64,000 nucleotides of DNA, from contig PDPU01000032.1 of NCBI GenBank assembly GCA_002746645.1, positions 1 to 64,000 of the forward strand, read 5' to 3'. Within the stretch, counting starts at the first letter, position 1. Every line of letters begins with the position of its first letter. Under the pieces are notes generated by a model that saw nothing but the letters and a program-made list of their open reading frames with translations, searched no databases and had not been told where the DNA came from. Below are positions 36,546-48,945 of this stretch, piece after piece. The position numbers and the translations under genes were made by a program. This stretch comes from Gammaproteobacteria bacterium. Its GTDB lineage: Bacteria; Pseudomonadota; Gammaproteobacteria; Granulosicoccales; Granulosicoccaceae.

Positions 36546-39116
36546 ATGGCGAAGTTTCCCGAATCGGCAAGAGTGGTCATCATCGGGCAGGGTGGTATCG
36601 TCGGCGCGTCGGTGGCGCACCACCTGATCGAGAACGGCTGGGACGACATCGTCGGCATCGACAAGTCCGCCATACCGACGGACATCGGCTCGACCTCGCA
36701 CGCCTCCGACTTCTGCTACACCACCGCGCACGATTTCCTGTCCTGCTGGACCACGCTGTACAGCATCGATTTCTTCGAGAAGCGCGGTCGCTACGCGCGC
36801 GTCGGCGGGCTTGAAGTCGCGCGTACCGACGACGACGAGCGCATGCTCGAACTGAAGCGGAAAGTGAGTTCCGGCAAGGCCTTCGGCACGCGCGTCGAGA
36901 TGATCAGCGCCGCCGAGGCCAGGGCGAAGATGCCGCTCATCGAAGAAGACATGATCCAGGGCGCGATGTGGGACCCCGACGCCGGGCTCGTGATTCCGCG
37001 CTCCCAGGTGGTGTCGGGCGAGATGGTGCAGGAGGCCGAAGCCACGGGCAGGCTCACGAGCTTCGCCAATACCTCGGCAACCGCACTCGACATCAGGGAC
37101 GGCCGCATCGTCGGCGTCGACACCACGCGCGGCTACATCAAGGCCGAACACGTGGTGGTCTGCGCGGGGCTCTGGGGACGGCTCATCGCGCAGATGGCGG
37201 GTGAGGATCTTCCCGTCATGCCCGTGGACCATCCACTGCTCTGGTTCGGCCCCTACGAGGCCTTTGCCGGTACCGGCAAGGAGATCGGCCACCCGCTGCT
37301 GCGTGATCAGGGCAATTCGGCCTACCTGCGTGACACCGGCGACCCGAAGACGGCCGAGGGCGGCATGATCGAATGGGGCTACTACGAGGAGAAGGAGCCG
37401 CGGCTCTGCCACCCGAAGGACATCCTCGAGAAGGAAGAGGCGCGCCTCTCGCCCTCGCAACGCGACCTCGAAATGGCGCAGATCATGGAACCGCTCGAAC
37501 GCGCCATGGAACTCACGCCGATTCTCGGTGAACTCGGCTACGACGAGAAGCGCTCCTTCAACGGGCTGCTGCAGGTCACTACCGACGGCGGCCCCTCGAT
37601 CGGCGAGTCGGCCAGTGTGCGCGGGCTCTGGTACGGCGTGGCCGTATGGGTGAAGGACGGCCCCGGCATGGGCAAGCTGATCGCCGACTGGATGACCAGC
37701 GGCGTCACCGAGATCGACCACAGTGGCATCGACGTGGCGCGCTTCTATCCCTTCCAGATCGAAGACCAGTTCATTCACGACCGCTGCTACGAATCGGCGT
37801 TCAAGATCTACAACCCGGCAGTGCACAATCGCGAGCCGTACACGAAGGGGCGTGGCGTGCGCAAGAGCGTGTTCTGGGAGCGCGAGCGCGACCTCGGCGC
37901 GCATTTCATGGAACTGGCCGGCTGGGAGCGTGCCCACGGCTATGCGAGCAACGAGCACCTGCTCGAGAAGTTCGCCGACAAGGTGCCCGTGCGCGAGAGT
38001 GAATGGGACAATCGTCATTTCTGGCGCGTCTCCAACGCCGAGCACCTGCAGCTCTCCGCAGACGTCGGCATGATCAATCTCTCGCACTTCGCCATCATCG
38101 ACGTGCAGGGCCCCGATGCCGAGGCGTTGCTGGAGTACACCTGCGTGGCGAAGGTCGGTGGCGACACACCGATCGGCAAGGGCGTCTACACGCACTTCCT
38201 GACCCACGAAGGCGGTGTGCGTGCCGACCTGACCGTCATCCGCCTTTCCGAGGATCACTACCGCGTCATCGACGGTGCCGATGCCGGACACCGCGACCTC
38301 GTCTGGATCCGTCGCCTCGCCGAGGACCGGGGCTGGACGAACGTCACCATCACCGACACCACCGAAGACCACGGCTGCCTCGGTGTCTGGGGGCCGAACG
38401 CACGCGAAACACTGCAGAAGGTCGCGAGCGATCCGTCGGTGCTCGACAATGACAACTTCCCTTTCGCGCACGTGAAGGACGTGGAACTGGCCGGCGTGAC
38501 ATTCCAGGCGTTCCGCATCTCCTATGTCGGCGAGCAGGGTTGGGAACTGCACTTCGCGTCCGACGCCAACGCCGTCGCCCTCTGGGACGCGCTGATCGAA
38601 CTCGGCGTGACGCCTGTCGGCATCGAGACCTACGCCAACAGCCGTCGCCTCGAGAAGAGCCTCAGGCTCCAGAACGCCGACCTGCTCACGCACTACAATC
38701 TGCTCGAGTGCGACCTCGCGCGTCCGAAGGTGAAAGCCGCCGACTTTCACGGCAAGGAAGCGCATCTTCGACACCGTGAGCGCGAACGGCAGCCGGCCAT
38801 GCTCTGCACGCTCGTCATGGACGAGAACATCGACGCCAACGGTGTGGCACGCTATCCGCTGGGTGCCTGTCCGGTCATCGACCCCGCAACGGGCGAGGTG
38901 CCGGTCGACAGCGAAGGACGCCGCTCCTACACCACGAGCATCGTCTTCGGCCCCACCATCGGCAGGAACATCGCGCTTGCCTATCTCCCGATCGAGTTGG
39001 CCGAGAAAGGCCGCCAGCTTGCCATCGAGTACCTCGACGAGCGCTATCCGGTGACGGTCGCAGGCGTGGGTTACGAGCCACTCTACGATCCTGAGAACCT
39101 CAAGCCCAGGTCCTGA
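36546..39116 (+). CDS. dimethylglycine/sarcosine dehydrogenase-like flavoprotein (FAD oxidoreductase-GcvT fusion)
   Basis: Protein of 856 residues. The N-terminal half is a DAO-type FAD oxidoreductase (VVIIGQGGIVGASVAHHL, then GSTSHASDF where related enzymes carry the flavin-linked His). The C-terminal half is a GcvT-like folate-binding domain (LNLSHFAIIDVQGPDAE-type start, GYEGWELH-like VGEQGWELHF, GRNIALAYLP end). Such enzymes demethylate dimethylglycine or sarcosine and pass the one-carbon unit to tetrahydrofolate in glycine betaine catabolism. ATG 36546 is chosen because GAGGAG lies just upstream and the Rossmann fold follows. Divergent from the TRAP genes. Exact substrate unknown. Confidence 0.85.
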   Translation: MAKFPESARVVIIGQGGIVGASVAHHLIENGWDDIVGIDKSAIPTDIGSTSHASDFCYTTAHDFLSCWTTLYSIDFFEKRGRYARVGGLEVARTDDDERMLELKRKVSSGKAFGTRVEMISAAEARAKMPLIEEDMIQGAMWDPDAGLVIPRSQVVSGEMVQEAEATGRLTSFANTSATALDIRDGRIVGVDTTRGYIKAEHVVVCAGLWGRLIAQMAGEDLPVMPVDHPLLWFGPYEAFAGTGKEIGHPLLRDQGNSAYLRDTGDPKTAEGGMIEWGYYEEKEPRLCHPKDILEKEEARLSPSQRDLEMAQIMEPLERAMELTPILGELGYDEKRSFNGLLQVTTDGGPSIGESASVRGLWYGVAVWVKDGPGMGKLIADWMTSGVTEIDHSGIDVARFYPFQIEDQFIHDRCYESAFKIYNPAVHNREPYTKGRGVRKSVFWERERDLGAHFMELAGWERAHGYASNEHLLEKFADKVPVRESEWDNRHFWRVSNAEHLQLSADVGMINLSHFAIIDVQGPDAEALLEYTCVAKVGGDTPIGKGVYTHFLTHEGGVRADLTVIRLSEDHYRVIDGADAGHRDLVWIRRLAEDRGWTNVTITDTTEDHGCLGVWGPNARETLQKVASDPSVLDNDNFPFAHVKDVELAGVTFQAFRISYVGEQGWELHFASDANAVALWDALIELGVTPVGIETYANSRRLEKSLRLQNADLLTHYNLLECDLARPKVKAADFHGKEAHLRHRERERQPAMLCTLVMDENIDANGVARYPLGACPVIDPATGEVPVDSEGRRSYTTSIVFGPTIGRNIALAYLPIELAEKGRQLAIEYLDERYPVTVAGVGYEPLYDPENLKPRS

Positions 39117-39145
39117 TCGGCATTCGCAAGACCTGATTGACGATT

Positions 39146-39191
39146 GCTTGATCCGAGTCAAGCGCCGGGGCTTCCCTTCGAAGCCCGGGCG
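39146..39191 (+). terminator. hairpins between the flavoprotein gene and ppk2
   Basis: A perfect 6 bp inverted repeat GCTTGA/TCAAGC (39146-39163) runs into a 12 bp near-perfect stem CGCCGGGGCTTC/GAAGCCCGGGCG with a 5-base loop (39163-39191). No long T run follows, so it may be a weak terminator or a processing hairpin for the upstream gene. Confidence 0.4.
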
Positions 39192-39236
39192 TGATATTTC
39201 TAATGGTTTGCAACAACAATGATGAGGGAGATCTGT

Positions 39237-40292
39237 ATGGCCGAAAAGAAACACGACAAATCAGGTGAAGCTTCCGGGGCAGAGGCCGTCAGCGCCCCTG
39301 ACCTGCCCGTCAACCGCGACCTGCCCCCGTCGGAGTTTTCGGCTGCCGATTTCCCCGCTGCACCTGGGGGGAAACCGGTAAAGAACGCTGGTGGTCATTC
39401 CGGTTCCGGAAAACTGGTCGAGGGTCTCGGCGAGGAATACATGCCGCTCGGCGGCCGCGAACTGGCCGAGAAACTCGGGCCGCTGAAGAAGCTCAAGCGC
39501 AAGCCCTACGAGCGCGAGAAGGCCCAGCTCCAGGCCGAACTCCTGAAGGTTCAGCTCTGGGCCAAGGAAACCGGCCAGAAATTCGTGCTGCTGTTCGAAG
39601 GGCGTGATGCCGCGGGCAAGGGCGGTACCATCAAGCGCTTCATGGAGCATCTCAATCCTCGGGAAGCGCGGGTGGTGGCGCTGAACAAGCCATCCGAACG
39701 CGAGAAGGGCCAGTGGTACTTCCAGCGCTACGTGGAGCACCTGCCCACCGAAGGTGAGATCGTGCTCTACGACCGAAGCTGGTACAACCGTGCCGGCGTC
39801 GAACGGGTCATGGGTTTCTGTTCACCCACCGACTACCTGGAGTTCATGCGCCAGACGCCCGATTTCGAACGCATGCTGGTGCGCTCGGGCATCCGCCTCT
39901 ACAAGTACTGGTTCTCGGTCAGTCAGAAAGAGCAGCTTCGCCGTTTCGCCAGTCGTGAAACCGACCCGCTCAAGCAGTGGAAACTGAGTCCCGTCGACAA
40001 GGCCAGTCTCAAGAAATGGGATGACTATTCCGAAGCGAAAGAGGCGATGTTCTTCTACACCGACACCGCCGATGCGCCCTGGACGATCATCCGCTCCAAT
40101 GACAAGAAGCGCGCGCGCATCAACTGCATCCGTCACTTCCTGTCCACGCTCGACTATCCGGGCAAGGATCCGCTCATTGCCAAGGCGCCCGATCCGCGTG
40201 TGGTGGGTGTGCCCTCGAGCCGTGTACACGGCGAGAACCACATCTTCGGCAAGTCGGTGCACCCCGAACTCAGGCGCAAGGATCGAGGCTGA
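39237..40292 (+). CDS. ppk2: polyphosphate kinase 2 (PPK2 family)
   Basis: Protein of 351 residues: a disordered N-terminus of about 60 residues, then a single-domain PPK2 kinase. It has Walker A EGRDAAGKGG (from about 121), the lid-region KPSEREKGQWYFQRY and Walker B YDRSWYNRAGVE (Asp179). It transfers phosphate between polyphosphate and nucleoside diphosphates (class I PPK2). ATG 39237 is chosen because GAGGGAG lies 6 bases upstream; two ATGs at 39219 and 39222 precede it. Confidence 0.93.
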   Translation: MAEKKHDKSGEASGAEAVSAPDLPVNRDLPPSEFSAADFPAAPGGKPVKNAGGHSGSGKLVEGLGEEYMPLGGRELAEKLGPLKKLKRKPYEREKAQLQAELLKVQLWAKETGQKFVLLFEGRDAAGKGGTIKRFMEHLNPREARVVALNKPSEREKGQWYFQRYVEHLPTEGEIVLYDRSWYNRAGVERVMGFCSPTDYLEFMRQTPDFERMLVRSGIRLYKYWFSVSQKEQLRRFASRETDPLKQWKLSPVDKASLKKWDDYSEAKEAMFFYTDTADAPWTIIRSNDKKRARINCIRHFLSTLDYPGKDPLIAKAPDPRVVGVPSSRVHGENHIFGKSVHPELRRKDRG

Positions 40293-40315
40293 GCCTGACC
40301 GTCAGTTCGTTGATC

Positions 40316-40348
40316 GAGGTCCGTTGATGAAGTTCATCAACGGACCTC
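40316..40348. repeat. perfect 16 bp inverted repeat downstream of ppk2
   Basis: GAGGTCCGTTGATGAA and its exact complement TTCATCAACGGACCTC are separated by one base. It could form a long hairpin and end transcription after ppk2, although no T run follows. Its right arm ends in ACCTC, the first bases of the tandem repeat that follows. Confidence 0.85.
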
Positions 40349-40529
40349 GCTGCGTCAGGGAACCTCGCGATGCATCAGGGAACCTCGCGGTGCATCTAGG
40401 AACCTCGCGTTGCGTCAAGGGACCTCGCGTTGCGTCAAGAGACCTCGCGTTGCGTCAGGGAACCTCGCGTTGCGTCAGGGAACCTCGCGTTGCGTCAGGG
40501 AACCTCGCGTTGCGTCAAGGAACCTCGCT
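40344..40529. repeat. 20 bp tandem array, nine units plus a partial one
   Basis: An 18 bp first unit, then eight 20 bp units of consensus ACCTCGCGTTGCGTCAGGGA, then a partial unit. Units 6-8 are identical; outer units are diverged. There are no spacers, so it is not a CRISPR array. It lies between the convergent ppk2 and 52-residue membrane protein genes. Confidence 0.92.
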
Positions 40530-40552
40530 GGCAGGGCAGTGATGCATCTGCC

Positions 40553-40711
40553 TCAGTGATGCCCGACGTCCTTGCGGATCATCACCTTGTCGTACTTCGC
40601 GTCGTACAGACGTCCAGTGGCCGTCAGCTCCTGGCGTGACTTGAAGAGGAAATAACAGGCATAGCCCAACCAGGCGATGACGGCGAGGGTGCAGATGTAG
40701 GCGAGGATCAT
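40553..40711 (-). CDS. small single-pass membrane protein (52 residues)
   Basis: Short gene found by reading the minus strand between ppk2 and cnoX: MILAYICTLAVIAWLGYACY begins the product, giving one membrane helix (residues 2-23), followed by a charged tail with SRQELTATGRLYDAKYDKV and ending VGHH. There is no obvious family. Hydrophobic-then-amphipathic composition and normal GC-rich codon use argue that it is real. It lies 90 bp downstream of cnoX on the same strand. Confidence 0.55.
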   Translation of the reverse strand: MILAYICTLAVIAWLGYACYFLFKSRQELTATGRLYDAKYDKVMIRKDVGHH

Positions 40712-40756
40712 GTTGTCGAGTCCGGTTCGTGACTTGTTGGAATGGTAGCAAAACCC

Positions 40757-40813
40757 GGGTAGATCAATGCCAGCTGGGCAGATCGATGCAAGCCGGGCAG
40801 GTCAATGCAGAGC
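40757..40813 (-). repeat. 19 bp tandem repeat spanning the cnoX stop codon, three units
   Basis: Three adjacent 19 bp units on the + strand begin at 40757, 40776 and 40795: GGGTAGATCAATGCCAGCT, GGGCAGATCGATGCAAGCC and GGGCAGGTCAATGCAGAGC. The last contains the cnoX stop (40802-40804); the other two extend into the 3' region. Confidence 0.85.
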
Positions 40814-41704
40814 GGCGAACAGCTTGCGTCGATACTGCGTTGCCAGCGGGTCGTCTCCGAGCACGTTGAACATGGCCAGCATCTTTTCGCGAGCAGCGCC
40901 GTCGTTGAAGTCGGGAGCGCGTTGCACGATATGCAGAAGATGATCGAGTGCGCCCTGTACGTTGCCGGCCAGCGATTCGGCAATGGCCAGTGAGTAGCGG
41001 CTTGCATGATCGTCGGCGTTGGCGTCCACGGCCGCGCGGAGCGCGGTGATGTCCTCGCTGCCGCTGCTCTCCTTCGCGAGTTCGACGATGCCGGCAAGGC
41101 GTTCGGCGGCAGCAGACTTACGCTCGTCCTCGGGCAGTGCCTTGAGGCAGGCTTCGGCGGTGTCGAGTTCGCCCGTGGCCACCGAGATCTGTCCGAGCGC
41201 CAGCAGGATGTCCTTGTTGGACGGATCCTCGGCCTGAGCGGCTTTCAGGAGCGTCACGGCTTCGGCCGACTGGCCCTGTTCGTGGAGCATCATGGCCTCG
41301 CTCAGGCGCGGATCGAGCGTGGCCGCATCGTCATCGGCGGCATCATCGTCACCTTCCGGCGCCGGTCCGACATGCGTTTCGAGAAACCGGCGCACCTCGC
41401 TCTCCGGCAGCGCGCCCATGAACTCGTCGACCTGCTGACGCTTCGAGATGAGCTTGACCGTCGGGAGGCTGCGAATGCCGAGCTGCTGGGCAATGCCCGG
41501 GTGCGCTTCGGTGTCGAGCTTGGCGAGAATGAACTTGCCCCTGTACTCTTCGGCGAGCTTGGTAAGGATCGGCATCAGGGTCTTGCAGGGCTGGCACCAG
41601 CCGGCCCAGAAGTCGATCAGCACCGGCGTGCTGTCGGAGCCTTCGATGGCGACCTGCATGAAGTTGTCTTCGTTGAGTTCAACGATGTAGGGAGAATCGG
41701 CCAT
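40802..41704 (-). CDS. cnoX: thioredoxin-TPR co-chaperone CnoX (YbbN)
   Basis: Protein of 300 residues with an N-terminal thioredoxin domain (VLIDFWAGWCQPCK active site, then cis-Pro in SLPTVKL) and a C-terminal TPR-like helical region joined by an acidic Asp/Ala linker. This is the CnoX/YbbN layout; the family protects unfolded proteins from oxidation and hands them to chaperones. The WCQPC site keeps both cysteines, whereas E. coli YbbN has SQHC, so redox activity is likely. ATG 41704 is chosen over the longer open frame because the thioredoxin fold starts there. Confidence 0.9.
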   Translation of the reverse strand: MADSPYIVELNEDNFMQVAIEGSDSTPVLIDFWAGWCQPCKTLMPILTKLAEEYRGKFILAKLDTEAHPGIAQQLGIRSLPTVKLISKRQQVDEFMGALPESEVRRFLETHVGPAPEGDDDAADDDAATLDPRLSEAMMLHEQGQSAEAVTLLKAAQAEDPSNKDILLALGQISVATGELDTAEACLKALPEDERKSAAAERLAGIVELAKESSGSEDITALRAAVDANADDHASRYSLAIAESLAGNVQGALDHLLHIVQRAPDFNDGAAREKMLAMFNVLGDDPLATQYRRKLFAALH

Positions 41705-41767
41705 GCTGGTTCGGCTGAAAAAGTGGTTGCGGAGGAAAGGCAACGATTCTACACCGACGCCTCGCGC

Positions 41768-41796
41768 TGAACAGCATGGGGCCATCGACTACAATT
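41768..41796 (+). promoter_or_regulatory. candidate sigma-70 promoter for parE
   Basis: CTGAAC (41768-41773), a 17 bp spacer and TACAAT (41791-41796) lie in the 186 bp divergent gap between cnoX and parE. The -10 matches at 5 of 6 positions and the -35 at 3 of 6. Confidence 0.3.
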
Positions 41797-41890
41797 TCCC
41801 GCAGCAACCCTGCATGTCAGGAGGGCAGAGCAGCGCTCAGCAGGCGTTGATCCATTGCGCCTCCGTAACCCTGGAGATCAGCACGCGCCA

Positions 41891-43783
41891 ATGAGTGCGA
41901 AGTACGACGCCGCTTCCATCGAAGTCCTCTCCGGACTCGACCCCGTCCGCAAGCGGCCGGGCATGTATACCGAAACCACCCGGCCCAATCACCTCGCGCA
42001 GGAAGTCATCGACAACAGCGTCGACGAGGCGCTTGCCGGCCATGCGAAGGATATCCAGGTCACGCTCTACCGGGATGGTTCACTCGAGGTCATCGATGAC
42101 GGCCGTGGCATGCCCGTGGACAAGCACCCGAAACTGAAGAAGCCCGGTGTGGAAGTGATTCTCTCCACGCTGCACGCCGGCGGCAAGTTCTCGAACGACA
42201 ACTACCGGTTTTCAGGTGGTCTGCACGGCGTGGGTGTTTCCGTCGTGAACGCACTCTCGAAGCTCCTCATCGTTGCCATCAAGCGCGACGGCAGGGAATA
42301 CTCGATCTGCTTCCGGAATGGCGAACTCGCCGAGCCTCTCACCGTCGAGGGCAAGGTCGGGCAGAGAAACACCGGCACCCGTATCCGCTTCTGGCCCGAC
42401 GGAAAATACTTCGACTCGGAGAAGTTCTCGGTGCCGCGCCTCCGGCATGTGCTGAAGGCGAAAGCCGTGCTGTGCCCGAACCTTCGCATCCGCTTCCACG
42501 ACGAAGCCAGCGGCGAGAAGGATGAATGGTGCTATCAGGATGGTCTGGTCGAGTACCTGAACGCGGCCATCGACGGCTGCGAGCACCTGCCGCAGGAACC
42601 CTTGAGCGGCAGCATCGAGGCGGCCAGGGAAGCCGCGGAATGGGCCCTGTCGTGGTTGCCGGCCGGTGGCGAAGGGGTGCAGGAAAGCTACGTGAACCTC
42701 GTGCCGACGGCGCAGGGCGGTACACACGTGAACGGACTCCGATCCGGACTCGCCGAAGCGATTCGCGAGTTCGCCGGCCTCAGGAGTCTCGTGCCGCGCG
42801 GCGTCAGGATCACCCCCGAGGATGTCTGGGACAAGCTCAGCTACGTGCTCTCGGTCAAGCTCGACGACCCGCAGTTTTCGGGGCAGACGAAAGAGCGCCT
42901 GTCCTCGCGCGAGTGCGCGATGTTCGTGGCGGGTGTCGTCAAGGACCACACCGCGCAATGGCTGAATCAGCATCCCGAAACCGGTGATCAGATCGCGCAG
43001 ATGGCAATCGCCAACGCGCAGGCGCGGGCACGCAAGGGCAAGAAGGTGGTGCGCAAGAAGATTGCGGCAGGGCCGGCACTGCCCGGCAAGCTGGCCGACT
43101 GCGCCTCGACCGATCTCGACCGCACCGAACTCTTCCTCGTGGAAGGAGACTCCGCCGGCGGCTCTGCCAAGCAGGCGCGCGATCGCGAGTTTCAGGCGAT
43201 CATGCCGCTCAGGGGCAAGATCCTCAACACCTGGGAGGTCGAATCCGACGCCATCCTCGGTTCACAGGAAGTGCATGACATCTCGGTCGCCATCGGTGTC
43301 GAACCGGGTGCGAACAATCTCGACAAGCTCCGTTACGGCAAGATCTGCATCCTCGCCGATGCCGATTCCGATGGCGCCCACATCGCGACGCTGCTCTGCG
43401 CGCTGTTCGTGCGGCATTTCCGTGCGCTCGTCGATGCCGGCCGGGTGTACGTCGCCATGCCGCCGCTGTATCGCGTCGATGTCGGACGCGAGGTGTTCTA
43501 TGCCGTCGACGAAGCCGAGCGCCAGGCCATCATGGACCGCATCGAAGCCGCGAAGAAGAAGGGCAAGGTCAACGTCACGCGCTTCAAGGGGCTCGGCGAG
43601 ATGAACCCCGTGCAACTGCGCGAAACCTCGGTGGCACCCGACACGCGCCGGCTCGTGCGGCTCACGCTCACCGACGGCGACGACACCTTTCGCATCATGG
43701 ACATGCTGCTCGCCAGAAAGCGCGCGGCGGACAGAAAGCACTGGCTCGAAACCAAGGGCGATCTGGCGGACATTTCCGCCTGA
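41891..43783 (+). CDS. parE: DNA topoisomerase IV subunit B ParE
   Basis: ATPase subunit of topoisomerase IV, 630 residues. The GHKL ATPase motifs are present: EVIDNSVDEALAGHA, DDGRGMPV, and GGLHGVGVSVVNAL. The TOPRIM region has LVEGDSAGGSAKQARDR and DADSDGAHI. Length and the absence of the long GyrB insertion indicate ParE rather than GyrB. ATG 41891 is chosen; the frame is open 12 codons further upstream. Confidence 0.95.
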   Translation: MSAKYDAASIEVLSGLDPVRKRPGMYTETTRPNHLAQEVIDNSVDEALAGHAKDIQVTLYRDGSLEVIDDGRGMPVDKHPKLKKPGVEVILSTLHAGGKFSNDNYRFSGGLHGVGVSVVNALSKLLIVAIKRDGREYSICFRNGELAEPLTVEGKVGQRNTGTRIRFWPDGKYFDSEKFSVPRLRHVLKAKAVLCPNLRIRFHDEASGEKDEWCYQDGLVEYLNAAIDGCEHLPQEPLSGSIEAAREAAEWALSWLPAGGEGVQESYVNLVPTAQGGTHVNGLRSGLAEAIREFAGLRSLVPRGVRITPEDVWDKLSYVLSVKLDDPQFSGQTKERLSSRECAMFVAGVVKDHTAQWLNQHPETGDQIAQMAIANAQARARKGKKVVRKKIAAGPALPGKLADCASTDLDRTELFLVEGDSAGGSAKQARDREFQAIMPLRGKILNTWEVESDAILGSQEVHDISVAIGVEPGANNLDKLRYGKICILADADSDGAHIATLLCALFVRHFRALVDAGRVYVAMPPLYRVDVGREVFYAVDEAERQAIMDRIEAAKKKGKVNVTRFKGLGEMNPVQLRETSVAPDTRRLVRLTLTDGDDTFRIMDMLLARKRAADRKHWLETKGDLADISA

Positions 43784-43810
43784 GACAACCCGGTACGAAC
43801 AGGGTAAAAT
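43782..43810 (+). promoter_or_regulatory. candidate sigma-70 promoter for carAB-greA
   Basis: GAGACA (43782-43787), a 17 bp spacer and TAAAAT (43805-43810) begin within the parE stop codon. They precede the likely carA start by about 55 bases. No leader peptide or attenuator is seen. Confidence 0.45.
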
Positions 43811-43864
43811 TTCCGGCCGACCGGCGCCCGGCCTCCGCGGGTGCGAAAACCGTACAGGATTCCC

Positions 43865-45063
43865 GTGACCGACGACGCTGACGCTCCCACCGCCGCCATT
43901 CTGGTGCTCGCCGATGGCACCTGTTTCGAGGGCATCGCCATCGGCAGCAGCGGCACCAGCGTCGGCGAGGTCGTCTTCAACACGGCCATGACGGGGTATC
44001 AGGAAATACTGACCGATCCGTCCTACGCCGAACAGATCGTCACGCTGACCTACCCGCACATCGGCAACACCGGCGCCAATGCCGAGGACCGCGAATCGAC
44101 TGGCAAGGACCGTAACTCGACCGTCGTGCACGCCAAAGGCCTCGTGATTCGCGATCTGCCGCTGCTGCACAGCAACTTCCGCGCGGAGGAATCGCTCGCG
44201 AGCTGGCTCGAAAGGCACGGCGTGGTGGCGATTGCCGATATCGACACGCGCGCACTGACGCGCAAGCTTCGTGACGAGGGGGCCATGCCGGGCTGCATTG
44301 CCCATGGCACGAAGGACGAGATGTACGATGCGGCGCTGGCAGCGGCGAAGGGTTTTCCTGGGCTCGCGGGCATGGATCTCGCCAGAGAAGTGAGTTGCGT
44401 CAAGAGCTATGTCTGGCAGGAGGGTTCCTGGGCGCTGGGGGCAGGGTACGCCAGCATCGAGAACGCACGTTTCCATGTCGTTGCCATGGACTTCGGCGTC
44501 AAGTGCAACATCCTCCGGCTCCTCGCCGATCGCGGCTGTCGCATCACCGTGGTACCGGCCACCACCAGCGCGGAAGACATCCTCGCCCTCGAGCCCGACG
44601 GCGTGTTCCTCTCCAACGGCCCGGGTGATCCGGAACCCTGCGACTACGCCATCGAAGCGATCCGTCGCATCCTTGCCGAAAAGTTGCCGGTGTTCGGCAT
44701 CTGCCTCGGGCATCAGTTGCTGGCACTGGCCTCGGGTGCCGCCACGATGAAGATGAAATTCGGCCACCATGGCGCGAATCATCCGGTGCTCGACACGGCC
44801 ACGGGCCGCGTCATGATCAGCAGCCAGAACCACGGTTTCGCGGTAGACGCGGACACCCTCGGCAACGAACTCGCGATCACGCATGTGTCGCTCTTCGACC
44901 GCTCACTGCAAGGCATCCGCCGCCTCGATGTACCGGCCTTCGGCTTTCAGGGGCACCCCGAGGCGAGTCCGGGGCCACACGATGTCGAAGCCCTTTTCGA
45001 CGAGTTCATTGACATGATGAAACAGGATTCCGAAGCACGTGCAGGCGCGGAGGCCCGAGTCTG

Positions 45064-45064
<1 letters not shown>
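43865..45064 (+). CDS. carA: carbamoyl-phosphate synthase small subunit CarA
   Basis: Glutaminase subunit of 399 residues that supplies ammonia for carbamoyl phosphate (arginine and pyrimidine synthesis). It has the N-terminal [19 protein letters not shown], the GATase motif [12 protein letters not shown] (Cys280) and the [11 protein letters not shown]is/Glu. GTG 43865 is preferred because AGGA precedes it and homology starts soon after; GTG 43841 is also in frame. The 10-residue [11 protein letters not shown] insertion before the [12 protein letters not shown] motif is slightly longer than in E. coli. The stop overlaps the carB start by 1 bp. Confidence 0.95.
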
Positions 45065-48300
<3,236 letters not shown>

Positions 48301-48309
48301 GGTCATTTC

Positions 48310-48789
48310 ATGAGTAACAAGGTACCCCTGACGAAGCGCGGGGCCGACATGCTGCGCGAAGAACTCGCCGATCTGAAAACCGGCCAGCGTCCGAAGGTCA
48401 TCGAGGCCATTGCCGAAGCGCGTGCCCACGGTGACCTCAAGGAAAACGCCGAATACCATGCGGCGCGCGAACAGCAGAGCTTCATCGAGGGGCGCATCAA
48501 GGAAATCGAAGGCAAGCTCTCGCACGCCCAGGTCATCGACGTCACCACACTGCCGCAGAACGGCAAGGTGGTCTTCGGTACCACCGTGACTCTCTACGAC
48601 CTCGACACCGAGGAAGAGATCACCTACCAGATCGTGGGCGAAGACGAAGCGAATCTCAAGGCCGGTCGGCTCAGCGTGAGTTCTCCGGTGGCGCGGGGCT
48701 TGATCGGCAAGGAAGAGGGCGACGAAGTGGGTGTCAGAACCCCGGGTGGCATACGCGAATACGAGATACTCAAGGTGGAGTACAAGTAG
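48310..48789 (+). CDS. greA: transcription elongation factor GreA
   Basis: Protein of 159 residues that stimulates cleavage of backtracked RNA by RNA polymerase. The N-terminal coiled coil has the tip acidic motif [16 protein letters not shown]; the C-terminal FKBP-like domain has [21 protein letters not shown] (here [13 protein letters not shown]) and the final EILKVEY. It starts 9 bp after carB, the common carAB-greA order. Confidence 0.97.
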   Translation: MSNKVPLTKRGADMLREELADLKTGQRPKVIEAIAEARAHGDLKENAEYHAAREQQSFIEGRIKEIEGKLSHAQVIDVTTLPQNGKVVFGTTVTLYDLDTEEEITYQIVGEDEANLKAGRLSVSSPVARGLIGKEEGDEVGVRTPGGIREYEILKVEYK

Positions 48790-48945
48790 AAACCGCCAGG
48801 CCCGGAAAGGGTTTGCGAGTCACGAACCCACCGAGGAAAGTGGCAATTTGATGCCTGGTTCGCAATAAAGTGCCTGTCATGCACAAGATGGCTATGGCAG
48901 AATACCTCGCTGAATCGACTCCTTCAAGTGATTGGGACTTTCGTG

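Noticed and set aside
36540..39254. A 904-residue open frame on the minus strand opposite the flavoprotein gene
   Set aside because: It mirrors the codon structure of a well-supported gene with recognised FAD and GcvT domains; long antisense frames are common in GC-rich DNA and the translated product shows no domain.
40344..40529. CRISPR array
   Set aside because: Units are directly adjacent with no spacers and no cas gene is in the window.
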